Notes: a model not told the origin generated them from the letters alone. 64,000 bases of DNA from Flavobacteriales bacterium (GCA_002862785.1 PKDZ01000018.1:1-64000), one strand, 5' to 3'; counted from the stretch's first letter, positions 9,463 to 18,109 are shown. Numbers and translations: made by a program.

Positions 9463-10737
9463 ATGATGCAGAAGCGAGGAGGAAGGGCTTTGGCCCTCGC
9501 CGTTCTGATGTTGGTGGCCACAGCCGCACACGCAAGTCGGTTGCTGATTCCAATGGATGAGGGACAATCCAATCACCTCAAGGCCTATGGCGTGGCTTTC
9601 TGGGTGCTGGAGCAGGGTCTGGAGGTGGAGTGGCTGCTGAACTATCGGGGAGGCAGCTTCCTGATCCCCGCGGCCCCGGCCATTTCCAGCGAATGCACCA
9701 TCCGTGGCGTCGATTTCGAGCCGATGGCCGATGTGCAGGCCCGGCAAATCCTGAACGGCATCGCGGATCCGGAGGTGAACCAGCAGCGCGTGAAGCTCGA
9801 AGTGGCACCCCGGGTGGCCGTGTACAGTCCGAAGAGCAAGCTTCCATGGGACGATGCTGTGACCCTCGTGTTGACGTACGCCGAGATTCCCTATGACGTC
9901 GTGTACGATGCCGAGGTGGTCGAGGGCAAGCTGGTCGAATACGACTGGCTCCACCTGCACCACGAGGACTTCACGGGGCAGTACGGCAAGTTTTATCGCT
10001 CCTACCGCAATGCCGCTTGGTATCAGGAGGAGCAGGCCAAGCAGGAGGCGAGTGCCGCTTCGCTTGGGTTTGGAAAAGTGAGCGAGATGAAGCGGGCGGT
10101 GGCACTGCAGATGCGCAACTTCGTGTTGGGCGGTGGCTTCCTGTTCACGATGTGTTCAGGCACCGACAGCTTCGACATTGCCTTGGCGGCTCAGGAAACG
10201 GACATCTGCGAGCCGATGTTCGACGGGGACCCGGCGGATCCCTTGGCGCAGCAGAAGTTGGACTTCGAGGAGGGCTTTGCGTTCTGGAATTACCGGTTGG
10301 TTCGAGACCCCCTCGTCTATGAGTTCAGTGACATCGACGCGACGGAGGACCACGGGAAAATCAAGGAGATCAAGGATTTCTTTACCCTGTTTGACTTCTC
10401 GGCCAAGTGGGATGTCATCCCGACGATGCTGACCCAATCCCACGAGCGGGTCATCCACGGGTTCATGGGACAGACCACGGCCTTCCGCAAGAAGTTCGTT
10501 CGGCCCGACGTGACCATTCTGGGTGAAAGCCGGGGGGTGGGATCGGCCAAGTACCTCCATGGCACCCTGGGAGAAGGTCAATGGAGCTATTACGGGGGGC
10601 ACGACCCGGAGGATTATCGGCACCTGGTCAACGACCCTCCCACAGATCTCAACCTGCATCCCAATTCACCTGGATACCGGTTGATCCTGAACAACATCCT
10701 GTTCCCGGCATCGCGGGAGAAGAAGCGGAAAACGTAG
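9463..10737 (+). CDS. Conserved Bacteroidota secreted protein, often labelled asparagine synthetase B
   Basis: A 424-residue protein with a signal peptide (residues 1-25, cleavage near AHASR) and the start SRLLIPMDEGQSNHLKAYG. I recognise this as a family common in Bacteroidota that databases often call asparagine synthetase B. I see no glutaminase Cys2 and no synthetase ATP-pyrophosphatase motif (SGGxDS), so that name is probably wrong. Other conserved-looking blocks are WLLNYRGGSFL, YDWLHLHHEDFTGQYG and GGGFLFTMCSGTDSFD. The last, with a Cys in a GGFLFxMCS turn, hints at a class I glutamine amidotransferase or ThuA-like fold in the periplasm. The substrate is unknown. It is the gene immediately after dnaB but has its own promoter-like box. 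Confidence 0.85.
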   Translation: MMQKRGGRALALAVLMLVATAAHASRLLIPMDEGQSNHLKAYGVAFWVLEQGLEVEWLLNYRGGSFLIPAAPAISSECTIRGVDFEPMADVQARQILNGIADPEVNQQRVKLEVAPRVAVYSPKSKLPWDDAVTLVLTYAEIPYDVVYDAEVVEGKLVEYDWLHLHHEDFTGQYGKFYRSYRNAAWYQEEQAKQEASAASLGFGKVSEMKRAVALQMRNFVLGGGFLFTMCSGTDSFDIALAAQETDICEPMFDGDPADPLAQQKLDFEEGFAFWNYRLVRDPLVYEFSDIDATEDHGKIKEIKDFFTLFDFSAKWDVIPTMLTQSHERVIHGFMGQTTAFRKKFVRPDVTILGESRGVGSAKYLHGTLGEGQWSYYGGHDPEDYRHLVNDPPTDLNLHPNSPGYRLILNNILFPASREKKRKT

Positions 10738-10742
10738 GGGAA

Positions 10743-11321
10743 TCAGTCCTGACGGACGGTGACGATGAGCGTGAAGAGTTCGCGCCCGTCCTCTTGGGAG
10801 TCAAATCGATAGTCGATTGGCCCGTTGGCCTTTTTGGCGAGGCTGAGGAGTCCGAGGCCCGCTCCGCCTTTGTCGGAGAGCTCTCCATTGCAGAGGGTCT
10901 CGATGTAGGTTTTCCGGAGGAGATCTTCCTCCATGCCGTTGATTTCGGCGAGGCGCTCCGAGAGGTGGTGGCGCATTTCGGTATCGACCATGTTGCCGCA
11001 CTGGACCTGAAATCCGATGGGGGTCGATTCGAGGGTCAGGTACAACTGGGTGAAGCCGTCTTCTTCAATGAGTCCATGCCGCATGACATTCTGCAGACAT
11101 TCGATGAGCACGTTTCCGATGCGCTTCATCATGGTGCGTCCGCCGGAAGCAGCCGAACTTTTCTCGGCGAGGGCGAGGAGGCCTTCCATTCCGGCAGAAT
11201 CCACCGGTCCGATGTAGCTGAGCAACGTGCCGAATTGGTCACCCCGACCATGGTCCTTCTGGAGGACAGACTGCAGTTCTCGCTGCAGAATCTCGAGGTT
11301 GGCTGACTCTTGGATCGACAT
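10743..11321 (-). CDS. SiaB-family protein kinase / HATPase-like regulator
   Basis: A 192-residue cytoplasmic protein resembling the SiaB family (anti-sigma-factor-like kinases that phosphorylate STAS partners). Visible features are IGNVLIECLQNVMRHG (N-box-like), EEDLLRKTYIETLCNG and DKGGAGLGLLSLAKKA (G-box-like). The ATG at 11321 is preferred over an in-frame GTG two codons upstream. No SiaC-like STAS partner or PP2C phosphatase gene is adjacent, so the rest of the switch lies elsewhere. On the minus strand TAAATTAG (11340-11347) is a plausible -7 element 18 bases upstream. Confidence 0.8.
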   Translation of the reverse strand: MSIQESANLEILQRELQSVLQKDHGRGDQFGTLLSYIGPVDSAGMEGLLALAEKSSAASGGRTMMKRIGNVLIECLQNVMRHGLIEEDGFTQLYLTLESTPIGFQVQCGNMVDTEMRHHLSERLAEINGMEEDLLRKTYIETLCNGELSDKGGAGLGLLSLAKKANGPIDYRFDSQEDGRELFTLIVTVRQD

Positions 11322-11468
11322 AGTCACGTTTTGGCCCTACTAATTTAATCAAATAATCGACGAATGCCATAAAAATGACGTTCAAATTGTAGAGTTTGTC
11401 GAAGGTATTTCCCAGATGCCCTGAGAACATGGGAATTCCGTGACTTTTTTCCACAGGTTGACGCCCTG

Positions 11469-11738
11469 TCAGGCGGCCTTGTATCCTCGGATTCCTCCGG
11501 TGGGAACGATGGCGCTTCCATCCGGTTGGACGAGCATCGCATAGAACTCAGGGCGGCAAAAGTTCAAGGCTCCGCGGTACGGCCGTCCTGACAAGTGGGC
11601 ATGCCAGACGGCGAGGGCCGTTTTCTGGAGCTGTTTCCAGGCGTAAGGGCTGAACCCGGCCGGGCAGTCGAAGCCCTGAATGAACACGCGGGCAGCGTCG
11701 AGGCTGTCGATTCGAGAGGCAATCCAGTGGTTCATCAT
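11469..11738 (-). CDS. Small protein of unknown function, second of a coupled pair
   Basis: An 89-residue protein starting MMNHWIASRIDSLDAARVF and ending GGIRGYKAA. Its ATG at 11738 overlaps the TGA of the upstream gene (ATGA, 11735-11738), which indicates translational coupling. It has no signal peptide or membrane span, is rich in aromatic residues and Ala, and has one internal FDCPAGFSPYAWKQLQ segment. I do not recognise it. It is the last gene of a probable operon that begins with the DUF554 protein and the WYL regulator. Confidence 0.6.
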   Translation of the reverse strand: MMNHWIASRIDSLDAARVFIQGFDCPAGFSPYAWKQLQKTALAVWHAHLSGRPYRGALNFCRPEFYAMLVQPDGSAIVPTGGIRGYKAA

Positions 11739-12067
11739 GCGGCACATTGAAGGGGGGAAGCGGACACGGTCTGGGGGTCGAGACGCAGGCCTTGACCGAG
11801 GATGCGGCGGACTTGGATGAGGCTCCAGCGGCGCAGGCCCGTGTTGGAATCCACAGGGCGGCATTGCCGGAAGGCCTCAAGCAACAGGATGGCCGATTGG
11901 CGGTCGGCCCGCTCGCGAAGGAGGCGGTTGAAGGTGGGGTAATCGAGTTCCCACGGGGTAAGGGCACCGGTGTCGGATTGGCAGACGATGTGGACCGGCA
12001 TGTCCGTGCCGGCATAGGCGAGGGAAACCAGCCGACCGAGAGGGGAGAGGGAGGATGATTGGGTCAT
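11735..12067 (-). CDS. Small protein of unknown function, first of a coupled pair
   Basis: A 110-residue protein starting MTQSSSLSPLGRLVSLAYAG. It contains PTFNRLLRERADRQSAILLLEAFRQ and RWSLIQVRRILGQGLRLD, which look like charged helices and could bind nucleic acid. I do not recognise a family. The start at 12067 removes an implausible upstream extension. The 82 bases between it and the WYL gene hold an inverted repeat (CCGTAA 12104-12109 / TTACGG 12115-12120), which could be an operator or a site within the operon message. Confidence 0.55.
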   Translation of the reverse strand: MTQSSSLSPLGRLVSLAYAGTDMPVHIVCQSDTGALTPWELDYPTFNRLLRERADRQSAILLLEAFRQCRPVDSNTGLRRWSLIQVRRILGQGLRLDPQTVSASPLQCAA

Positions 12068-12149
12068 GGGGAAGCGTTGACGGTACAACGTTCCCGGGTG
12101 GGTCCGTAACGGATTTACGGTGGTCCGAAAAAAGAATGAGATGGCCTCT

Positions 12150-13178
12150 TCAGCCCATTGAATCCAAGGCTTTGCGGTGGGTTTTTCGCAGGTCGTCGAT
12201 CCACTCTTCGGGTCCCAAGGGGAGGATGTCGGCTCCAAAGCCGAGGAACCATTGGTTCAGCTCATAGGTGGGGTGGACATCGATGGCGTAGCACGTCCAA
12301 CCTGGGGCGGGAGAAGGGTGGTCGATGTGCCGTTGCGTCGAGTGGATGGGCTGGCTGTCCAGATAGTGGGACAGCAGGGGAGCGGCTGCCCACCGAAATT
12401 CCCTGACGCCCCCGGAGCCGGAGGTAATGCCGATGGTGTCCTTGAAATAGCGGTCGGCATCAAACCCATCATCCCGCACGAAACGGGCGTCATCGAGGAT
12501 GACATCCGCCATGCGATCGAGGGCAAAGGTTTTCACGTCCGTTGCGCCTTCGGGCTTGCCAATCAGGTACCAGCGGTTGCGGTATTCCTTGAGGAGGTAG
12601 GGCTCGATGCAGCGCTCGCTCTCCTGGGGATTGCCTGCTCCGAACTTGCGATAGGTGAAGCGCACCACACGCCGCTCTCCAATGGCGGACATGAGGGTGG
12701 CAATGTGCTCGGTGCCCAGCGTCTGCGGCGCCTGTTCGAATTGAATGTGCTGGTCGATGCCCTGACCCTGAGCCGTGGCGTGGACCCGGTCGAAAATGCG
12801 GCCGATGGCACTCTGGTATTGCTGGAAGACCGGCATGTCCCTGAACTGCAGCAGGGTGAGGGTGGCGAACCGGAGGGCTTGCAGGTCTTGTTCCTGAAGG
12901 TTGAGCCCGCTGATGCTGTAATCGGGGTCCTCGTATTCGTAACCGCGGTGTTCCGCATTGTAGACGATGGGCGCGTGATAGCCCAGCTCGTTCTCATTGC
13001 GCATCGCCCACAAATCCTTCTCGATGGTGGAGATGCTGATGCGTTCGCCCTCGCTGCCGTAGAGTCCTTCCTCACACGCCCGACGCAGCTCTTCTTTGGT
13101 GGGGTACGGTCGCATCCGGTTGGTCAGACACCGGTCGATGATGCGGTAGCGGAGCAGGGCGTACTTGTTGGCGGGCAT
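12150..13178 (-). CDS. WYL-domain transcriptional regulator
   Basis: A 342-residue protein. The N-terminal part (about 5-85), with KEELRRACEEGLYG and ISISTIEKDLWAMR, is a helix-turn-helix. The WYL domain begins near 155, with the name-giving residues W203-Y204-L205 in RWYLIG, followed by FALDRM. WYL proteins usually bind nucleic-acid-derived or nucleotide ligands and often control DNA-damage or phage-defence genes. Its ATG is three bases after the DUF554 stop codon, so the two are co-transcribed. Downstream are two small unknown genes it might regulate. Confidence 0.9.
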   Translation of the reverse strand: MPANKYALLRYRIIDRCLTNRMRPYPTKEELRRACEEGLYGSEGERISISTIEKDLWAMRNENELGYHAPIVYNAEHRGYEYEDPDYSISGLNLQEQDLQALRFATLTLLQFRDMPVFQQYQSAIGRIFDRVHATAQGQGIDQHIQFEQAPQTLGTEHIATLMSAIGERRVVRFTYRKFGAGNPQESERCIEPYLLKEYRNRWYLIGKPEGATDVKTFALDRMADVILDDARFVRDDGFDADRYFKDTIGITSGSGGVREFRWAAAPLLSHYLDSQPIHSTQRHIDHPSPAPGWTCYAIDVHPTYELNQWFLGFGADILPLGPEEWIDDLRKTHRKALDSMG

Positions 13179-13181
13179 GGG

Positions 13182-13856
13182 TCAGACGGAGACGGACAGG
13201 GCGTCAAGGAGGGCAAGGATGACGGGCAACAGGGGAAGGGACCAGGTGAGGTCGAGGAGGGGGAATTTCCGGATGTCGAGCAGGTCGAGGCCGAGGGCCA
13301 AGAGGAGAACGCCTCCGACGCCCGAGAGTTCAGTGATGAGCGATTCTGGGATGCCGGCACCGGCCGCTGCGAAGGCGAGGGTGAGACCGCCCTGGATGAC
13401 CAAGACGGTGCCGGTCGACCACAGGACGCCCCGTCCGAGGGCGGCGGCGAGGAAAATCGACGAGAACAGGTCCATCGTGCCTTTGGCCAGCAGCACGGTC
13501 GGATCTCCGAGCAGGCCATCCTGCATGCAGCCGACCAGCGTCATGGCGCCCACGCAGAAGAGGAGGGTGGACTGCACGAGGGCGGCGCCTTCCCCTTCGC
13601 CGAGGCGGTCTGCCGCCCGCCTCACCCTGGCGTCGAGGCCGATGGACTGGCCGACGACTGCCCCGAGCACCAGGGCCATGAAGGCCGCCATGGGGCGGGT
13701 GATGCCGAGCATCATGTCGATGCCGATGAAGAGGGTGAAGAGGCCAAGGGCGGAGAATACGGCCTGGCGCAGGCCATCGGACACCCGCCGGCCGAGCAGG
13801 AGTCCAACGGAGGAGCCCACGGCGACCGTGACGACATTGTATAGGGTGCCCAACAT
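13182..13856 (-). CDS. DUF554 family membrane protein
   Basis: A 224-residue integral membrane protein starting MLGTLYNVVTVAVGSSVGLLLG, typical of the DUF554 (YqgA/YdfK) family, with about seven hydrophobic segments and a LLFCVGAMTLVGCMQDG motif. Members are putative transporters with no settled substrate. ATG 13856 is chosen over a longer frame because a TAACTTGG box (13862-13869, minus strand) lies directly upstream. It is the first gene of an operon with the WYL regulator. Confidence 0.88.
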   Translation of the reverse strand: MLGTLYNVVTVAVGSSVGLLLGRRVSDGLRQAVFSALGLFTLFIGIDMMLGITRPMAAFMALVLGAVVGQSIGLDARVRRAADRLGEGEGAALVQSTLLFCVGAMTLVGCMQDGLLGDPTVLLAKGTMDLFSSIFLAAALGRGVLWSTGTVLVIQGGLTLAFAAAGAGIPESLITELSGVGGVLLLALGLDLLDIRKFPLLDLTWSLPLLPVILALLDALSVSV

Positions 13857-13861
13857 GCGCC

Positions 13862-13869
13862 CCAAGTTA
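13862..13869 (-). promoter_or_regulatory. Possible -7 promoter element for the DUF554-WYL operon
   Basis: On the minus strand this reads TAACTTGG, close to TAnnTTTG, and ends five bases before the ATG at 13856. Confidence 0.4.
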
Positions 13870-13916
13870 CTTTTGACCCGGACTGTGCGTCCGCCCATTC
13901 ACCGAACGTCTCCACC

Positions 13917-15047
13917 ATGCCCTTCGTCGTCGAGTCCCAAGATCCCTATTCCAAAGCCCGTTCGGGCACCCTGAAGACGGCGCATGGGGACCTGCGGACC
14001 CCAACGTTCATGCCGGTCGGTACGCAAGGGTCGGTCAAGGCGGTCCCGCAGGATGTCCTGGCCGAGGCTGTCAATCCCGACATCATCCTCGGCAACACCT
14101 ACCATCTCTATCTCCGTCCCGGGTTGGATGTCTTGCAGAAGGCGGGAGGATTGCATGGGTTCATGGGCTGGGACCGTCCCATTCTGACGGATTCCGGAGG
14201 GTACCAGGTCTACAGCTTGGCGGAGAATCGCAAGATCAAGGAGGAAGGGGTGACGTTCCGGAGTCACATCGATGGGAGCCCCCATCTGTTCACTCCAGAG
14301 CGCGCCGTCGACATCCAGCGGGTCATCGGCGCGGACATCATCATGGCGTTTGACGAGTGCCCGCCTTACCCTTGCGATTACGCCTATGCCAGACAATCGA
14401 TGGAGCTCACCCACCGTTGGTTGGACCGCTGCATCACACAGATGAACGAAACGGAGCCCCTTTACGGTCACCATCAGATGCTCTTCCCCATCGTCCAGGG
14501 CTCGACCTACGACGACCTGCGGCAGGCCAGCGCCCATGCCATTGCCGAGCGCGGAGCGGCGGGGAACGCCATTGGGGGACTGTCCGTCGGGGAGCCACAC
14601 GAAGAGATGTACAAGAGCGTCGACCTGTGTACCGAGATTCTGCCTGAAGACAAGCCGCGCTACCTGATGGGGGTGGGGACTCCGGCCAATCTGCTCGAGA
14701 ACATCGCCTTGGGTGTCGACATGTTCGACTGTGTCATGCCGACCCGAAACGCCCGGAACGGCATGCTCTTCACCCGACAAGGCACCCTCAACATGCGCAA
14801 CCGGAAGTGGGAGGATGACTTCTCACCACTCGACCCCATGGGAACGGCCGATGTGGACAGCCGCTACAGCAAAGCGTATGTGCGGCATCTGTTCCGGGCC
14901 GGGGAACTCCTGGCGCTGCAGATTGGCACCGTGCACAACTTGGTGTTCTACCTCGATCTCATGCGGGAGGCGCGAGAGCGCATCGTCGACGGGACGTTCC
15001 GCGCCTGGAAGGACGCCCTCGTGCCTGTCCTTACCCAACGCCTCTGA
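13917..15047 (+). CDS. tgt: Queuine tRNA-ribosyltransferase
   Basis: Tgt exchanges guanine-34 for a 7-deazaguanine base in tRNAs for Asp, Asn, His and Tyr. The 376-residue protein has the TIM-barrel motifs LGNTYHLYLRPG, LTDSGGYQVYSL (Asp92) and GVDMFDCVMPTRNARNG (Asp268/Asp271). Length is normal. The usual zinc site CxCxxC is absent: the segment after SPLDP reads MGTADVDSRYSKAY, with Gly309, Ala311 and Asp314 at the three Cys positions, while the His in VHN (340) remains. It is followed eight bases later by an LptF/G permease gene. Confidence 0.95.
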   Translation: MPFVVESQDPYSKARSGTLKTAHGDLRTPTFMPVGTQGSVKAVPQDVLAEAVNPDIILGNTYHLYLRPGLDVLQKAGGLHGFMGWDRPILTDSGGYQVYSLAENRKIKEEGVTFRSHIDGSPHLFTPERAVDIQRVIGADIIMAFDECPPYPCDYAYARQSMELTHRWLDRCITQMNETEPLYGHHQMLFPIVQGSTYDDLRQASAHAIAERGAAGNAIGGLSVGEPHEEMYKSVDLCTEILPEDKPRYLMGVGTPANLLENIALGVDMFDCVMPTRNARNGMLFTRQGTLNMRNRKWEDDFSPLDPMGTADVDSRYSKAYVRHLFRAGELLALQIGTVHNLVFYLDLMREARERIVDGTFRAWKDALVPVLTQRL

Positions 15048-15055
15048 CCGGCCGA

Positions 15056-16132
15056 ATGCGCATCCTCGACCGCTACATCATCCGCCATTTCCTGTCGACC
15101 TTCTTTTTGATGGTCGCCCTGTTCTGCGTGGTGGCGGTCGTCTTCGACGTGGCAGAAAACCTCGAGCGGCTCATTGACAATGACGCCCCGTGGGGTCTCG
15201 TCTTCGGAGAGTACTATCTGAGCTTCTGTCTGGCTTTGGGCAACATGCTCAGCGCCTTCATCGTCTTCCTGACCATCCTGCTGTTCACGAGCCGCTTGGC
15301 CCAGCGGAGCGAAATCATTGCCGTGCTTGCCGGAGGCATCTCGTTCCAACGGTTGATGCGGCCCTATCTGCTGGCCTCGACGCTGCTTGTCATCGGCAGC
15401 CTGGTGCTGGCGCATTTCATTCTGCCCGCCTCCAACCAGCGGAAGCTGGATTTCGAGGTGGAGTACATCCACAAGGAGTTCCACATCGCCGAACAGCACC
15501 TGTACCGCGAGCTCGCGCCGGGCACGATCGTGTACATGCGGTCGATCAATGCAGGGCGGCAAGTCGGGTATCGCTTCGTTCTCGAGCAGTGGGAGGGGGA
15601 CCAGCTCCGGGAGAAATGGATGGCGAGCAAGGCCCGCTGGATTGAGGAGGACCAGACGTGGCGGGTCTCGAACCTGCGCAGGCGTTGGTGGGACGCGGAA
15701 GGCGAGCACTTTGAGAAGGTGGCCGTGCTCGATACGGCGCTCGCAATGAGCATTGACGATTTCGGCCAACGCAACGAGGCCATGTCGACATTGGGACGGC
15801 GGGAACTGAAGGAAGCCATTGCCCGTGAAAAGGCGAGGGGCTCCGGGGGGGAGCGGTTGCTCCAGCTCGAGCGGCACACCCGCACGTCCAATGCCTTTGC
15901 CATCTACGTCATGACCCTGATTGGGGTCAGTGTGGCCAGCCGGAGGCAACGTGGGGGTACGGGCATCCACCTCCTGATCGGGGTGGTCATCGGTTTCGTC
16001 TATGTCTTCAGCGCCAAGCTGACCTCCGTGTCGGCGATCCATGCCGGGGTCCCGCCCGTGGTCGCCGCCTGGACGCCGAACGCGCTGTTCGGTCTGCTCG
16101 GCATCTTCTTGTATCGCAAGGCCCCCAAGTGA
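15056..16132 (+). CDS. LptF/LptG-family permease (LPS export)
   Basis: A 358-residue membrane protein of the YjgP/YjgQ family, which forms the transmembrane part of the LptB2FG exporter that extracts lipopolysaccharide from the inner membrane. It starts MRILDRYIIRHFLSTFF, has three N-terminal membrane spans, a periplasmic region of about 150-250 residues (EFHIAEQHLYRELAPG to DFGQRNEAMS) and three C-terminal spans, the normal layout. Whether it is the F or G subunit cannot be decided here. It is probably in an operon with tgt and converges with ispE. Confidence 0.9.
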   Translation: MRILDRYIIRHFLSTFFLMVALFCVVAVVFDVAENLERLIDNDAPWGLVFGEYYLSFCLALGNMLSAFIVFLTILLFTSRLAQRSEIIAVLAGGISFQRLMRPYLLASTLLVIGSLVLAHFILPASNQRKLDFEVEYIHKEFHIAEQHLYRELAPGTIVYMRSINAGRQVGYRFVLEQWEGDQLREKWMASKARWIEEDQTWRVSNLRRRWWDAEGEHFEKVAVLDTALAMSIDDFGQRNEAMSTLGRRELKEAIAREKARGSGGERLLQLERHTRTSNAFAIYVMTLIGVSVASRRQRGGTGIHLLIGVVIGFVYVFSAKLTSVSAIHAGVPPVVAAWTPNALFGLLGIFLYRKAPK

Positions 16133-16159
16133 GCTGGTCGTCGTTGGGATTCGGGCGAA

Positions 16160-17014
16160 TCAATCGGGGAATCGCCCCGTCCAGCTCCGCCACTCCTGAG
16201 GCAGTCCGTCCGTGAGGGTCGGGGAGGGGGACTCCTGGAAGAATCCGAACACCGTCGAGCCACTGCCGCTCATGTCGGCGAAGGTGGCGTCGGCTTCCTT
16301 GAGGGTCTGCAGGGCCTCGCCGATGACCGGGTGCCGTTCCACGGCCGGTGCCGTGAAGTCATTGAGGAGGTGGCCACCCCAATCCTTCGGGCCGGAGCCG
16401 GCCATCGCATCGAGGCCGGGCCGGTCGTGGTTGGGTGTCACCCACCCGAAGGCGGCGGCGGTGGGGATGTGGACTCCGGGATTGAGGAGGACGATGTGCC
16501 ATCCAGCTAGACGCAGTTCGATGGGGGCGATGAGCTCGCCGCGTCCGGTGACGTGGGCTGGGGTGTTGCGGATGAAGAAAGGACAGTCCGAACCGAGCTC
16601 TGCGGCGAGCGATTCCAGTTCCGCAGTGGACAGCCCGAGTTCGAAATGGGAATCGAGGAGGGACAGGGCAAAGGCGCCATCGGCGCTGCCGCCGCCCAGC
16701 CCGGCCCCGGAGGGGATGGACTTGATGAGGTGGAAGTCGACGGCGGGAAGCCCGTGCTCATCGGCGAGCAGGGCCCAGGCCTTGTGAACCAGGTTGTCCT
16801 TGGTCTCCCCTTGGACTGGGTCGCCATGCAGGTGAAGGGTGCACCCGGTCCCGGATCCCGGGGTCACGATTTCGAGGGTGTCGCACCAGGGAATGGGCAC
16901 GAAGAGACTGTCCAGTCCATGAAAGCCATCGGCCCGACGCTCCCGGACTTGGAGGCCGAGGTTGACCTTGGCGTTGGGGAAGGCCACCCGCGCGGCACGG
17001 CCGGGATCAACCAT
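16160..17014 (-). CDS. ispE: 4-diphosphocytidyl-2-C-methyl-D-erythritol kinase
   Basis: IspE phosphorylates CDP-methylerythritol in the MEP isoprenoid pathway. The 284-residue product is a GHMP kinase with FPNAKVNLGL near the N-terminus, the ATP-binding loop PSGAGLGGGSADGAF and the C-terminal MSGSGSTVFGFF. The ATG at 17014 overlaps the end of era by eight bases, which suggests coupling. A longer start at 17047 would overlap era by 41 bases and add a Ser-rich stretch, so it is not used. Confidence 0.94.
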   Translation of the reverse strand: MVDPGRAARVAFPNAKVNLGLQVRERRADGFHGLDSLFVPIPWCDTLEIVTPGSGTGCTLHLHGDPVQGETKDNLVHKAWALLADEHGLPAVDFHLIKSIPSGAGLGGGSADGAFALSLLDSHFELGLSTAELESLAAELGSDCPFFIRNTPAHVTGRGELIAPIELRLAGWHIVLLNPGVHIPTAAAFGWVTPNHDRPGLDAMAGSGPKDWGGHLLNDFTAPAVERHPVIGEALQTLKEADATFADMSGSGSTVFGFFQESPSPTLTDGLPQEWRSWTGRFPD

Positions 17015-17927
17015 CGAAGTAGCCGTATTGCTTGAGCTTGCGCTCATCGTTTCTCCAATCCTTGTCGACCTTGATGCGGAGCTCGAGGAAGACCTTTTCC
17101 TTCAGGAAGTCTTCGAGGTCCTTGCGGGCGTCCGTGGCGAGACGCTTGATCATTTTTCCGCCGGTGCCGATGAGGATGGCCTTCTGCGATTCCCGGGCGA
17201 CGAGGATGGTGGCGTGGATGCGGCGCAACGGCTTGCCGTCTTTGGTCCGGTCCTCCTTGAAGCTCTCTACGGTGACCTCGCTGCTGTAGGGGACCTCCTG
17301 CTTGCAGTGCGTGAGAATCTTCTCCCGAACGATTTCCGAGACGAAGAAGCGCATCGGCTTGTCGGTCATTTCGTCCTTGGGGAAGAAGGCCGGGGATTCC
17401 GGCAGCAGGTCCACGATGCGGTCGAGCAAGTGGTCGACATTGAATCCGTGCAAGGCACTGATCGGGTGGATCTCGGCCCGGGGTACGAGGGACTGCCAAT
17501 GGGCAATCCGCTCGGCAACGGCCGCTTGGTCGCTCAGGTCAATCTTGTTGATGAGCAGCAGGACTGGGATGTCCATCTTTTGGACTTTCTCCAGCGTTTC
17601 CGGGTGAGCGAGCGTTTCCTCGTCCGGGGTGGTGACGATGAGCAGGACATCCGCATCGCGGAGGGCGGTCCGGACAAACTTCATCATGCCCTCCTGCAGC
17701 TTGTAGGCGGGGTCGAGTACGCCAGGGGTATCCGAATAGACGATTTGCCAATTCTCCCCGCTCACGATGCCCATGATGCGGTGGCGGGTCGTCTGGGCCT
17801 TGGCGTTGATGATGCTGAGGCGTTCGCCCACGAGGCGGTTCATGAGCGTGGACTTGCCCACGTTGGGGGAACCGATGATGTTCACGAAGCCGGCCTTGTG
17901 GTCGGCGTTTGCATTCGTTTGGGACAC
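17007..17927 (-). CDS. era: GTPase Era
   Basis: Era binds the 3' end of 16S rRNA and assists 30S assembly. The product (306 residues from GTG 17927) has the G-domain motifs GSPNVGKSTLMN, TTRHRI, DTPG and NKID and a KH domain near the C-terminus (ILVARESQKAILIGTGGKMIK). The frame is open to a TTG at 17948, but that codon overlaps a TTTCTTTG promoter-like box (17946-17953, minus strand), so GTG 17927 is preferred. It is co-transcribed with ispE and divergent from the initiator tRNA. Confidence 0.94.
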   Translation of the reverse strand: MSQTNANADHKAGFVNIIGSPNVGKSTLMNRLVGERLSIINAKAQTTRHRIMGIVSGENWQIVYSDTPGVLDPAYKLQEGMMKFVRTALRDADVLLIVTTPDEETLAHPETLEKVQKMDIPVLLLINKIDLSDQAAVAERIAHWQSLVPRAEIHPISALHGFNVDHLLDRIVDLLPESPAFFPKDEMTDKPMRFFVSEIVREKILTHCKQEVPYSSEVTVESFKEDRTKDGKPLRRIHATILVARESQKAILIGTGGKMIKRLATDARKDLEDFLKEKVFLELRIKVDKDWRNDERKLKQYGYFDG

Positions 17928-17964
17928 GGGGGGGAATTCGTGTTGCAAAGAAAGGAGTCACGCC

Positions 17965-17972
17965 TATCTTCG
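17965..17972 (+). promoter_or_regulatory. Promoter of the initiator tRNA gene
   Basis: TATCTTCG (-7-like) is preceded after a 19-base spacer by GTTG (17942-17945), which fits the Bacteroidota -33/-7 layout. The tRNA begins 24 bases after the box. The region also overlaps the presumed era promoter on the other strand. Confidence 0.5.
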
Positions 17973-17996
17973 CCGTCCCGATTTCGGGAAATTGAT

Positions 17997-18069
<73 letters not shown>

Positions 18070-18081
18070 CTCAGATGAAAA

Positions 18082-18109
18082 GGGTCGACCGCATGGTCGG
18101 CCCTTTTTT
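18082..18109 (+). terminator. tRNA terminator
   Basis: GGGTCGACC pairs with GGTCGGCCC (one G-T pair) around a GCAT loop, followed by six T residues. Confidence 0.9.
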
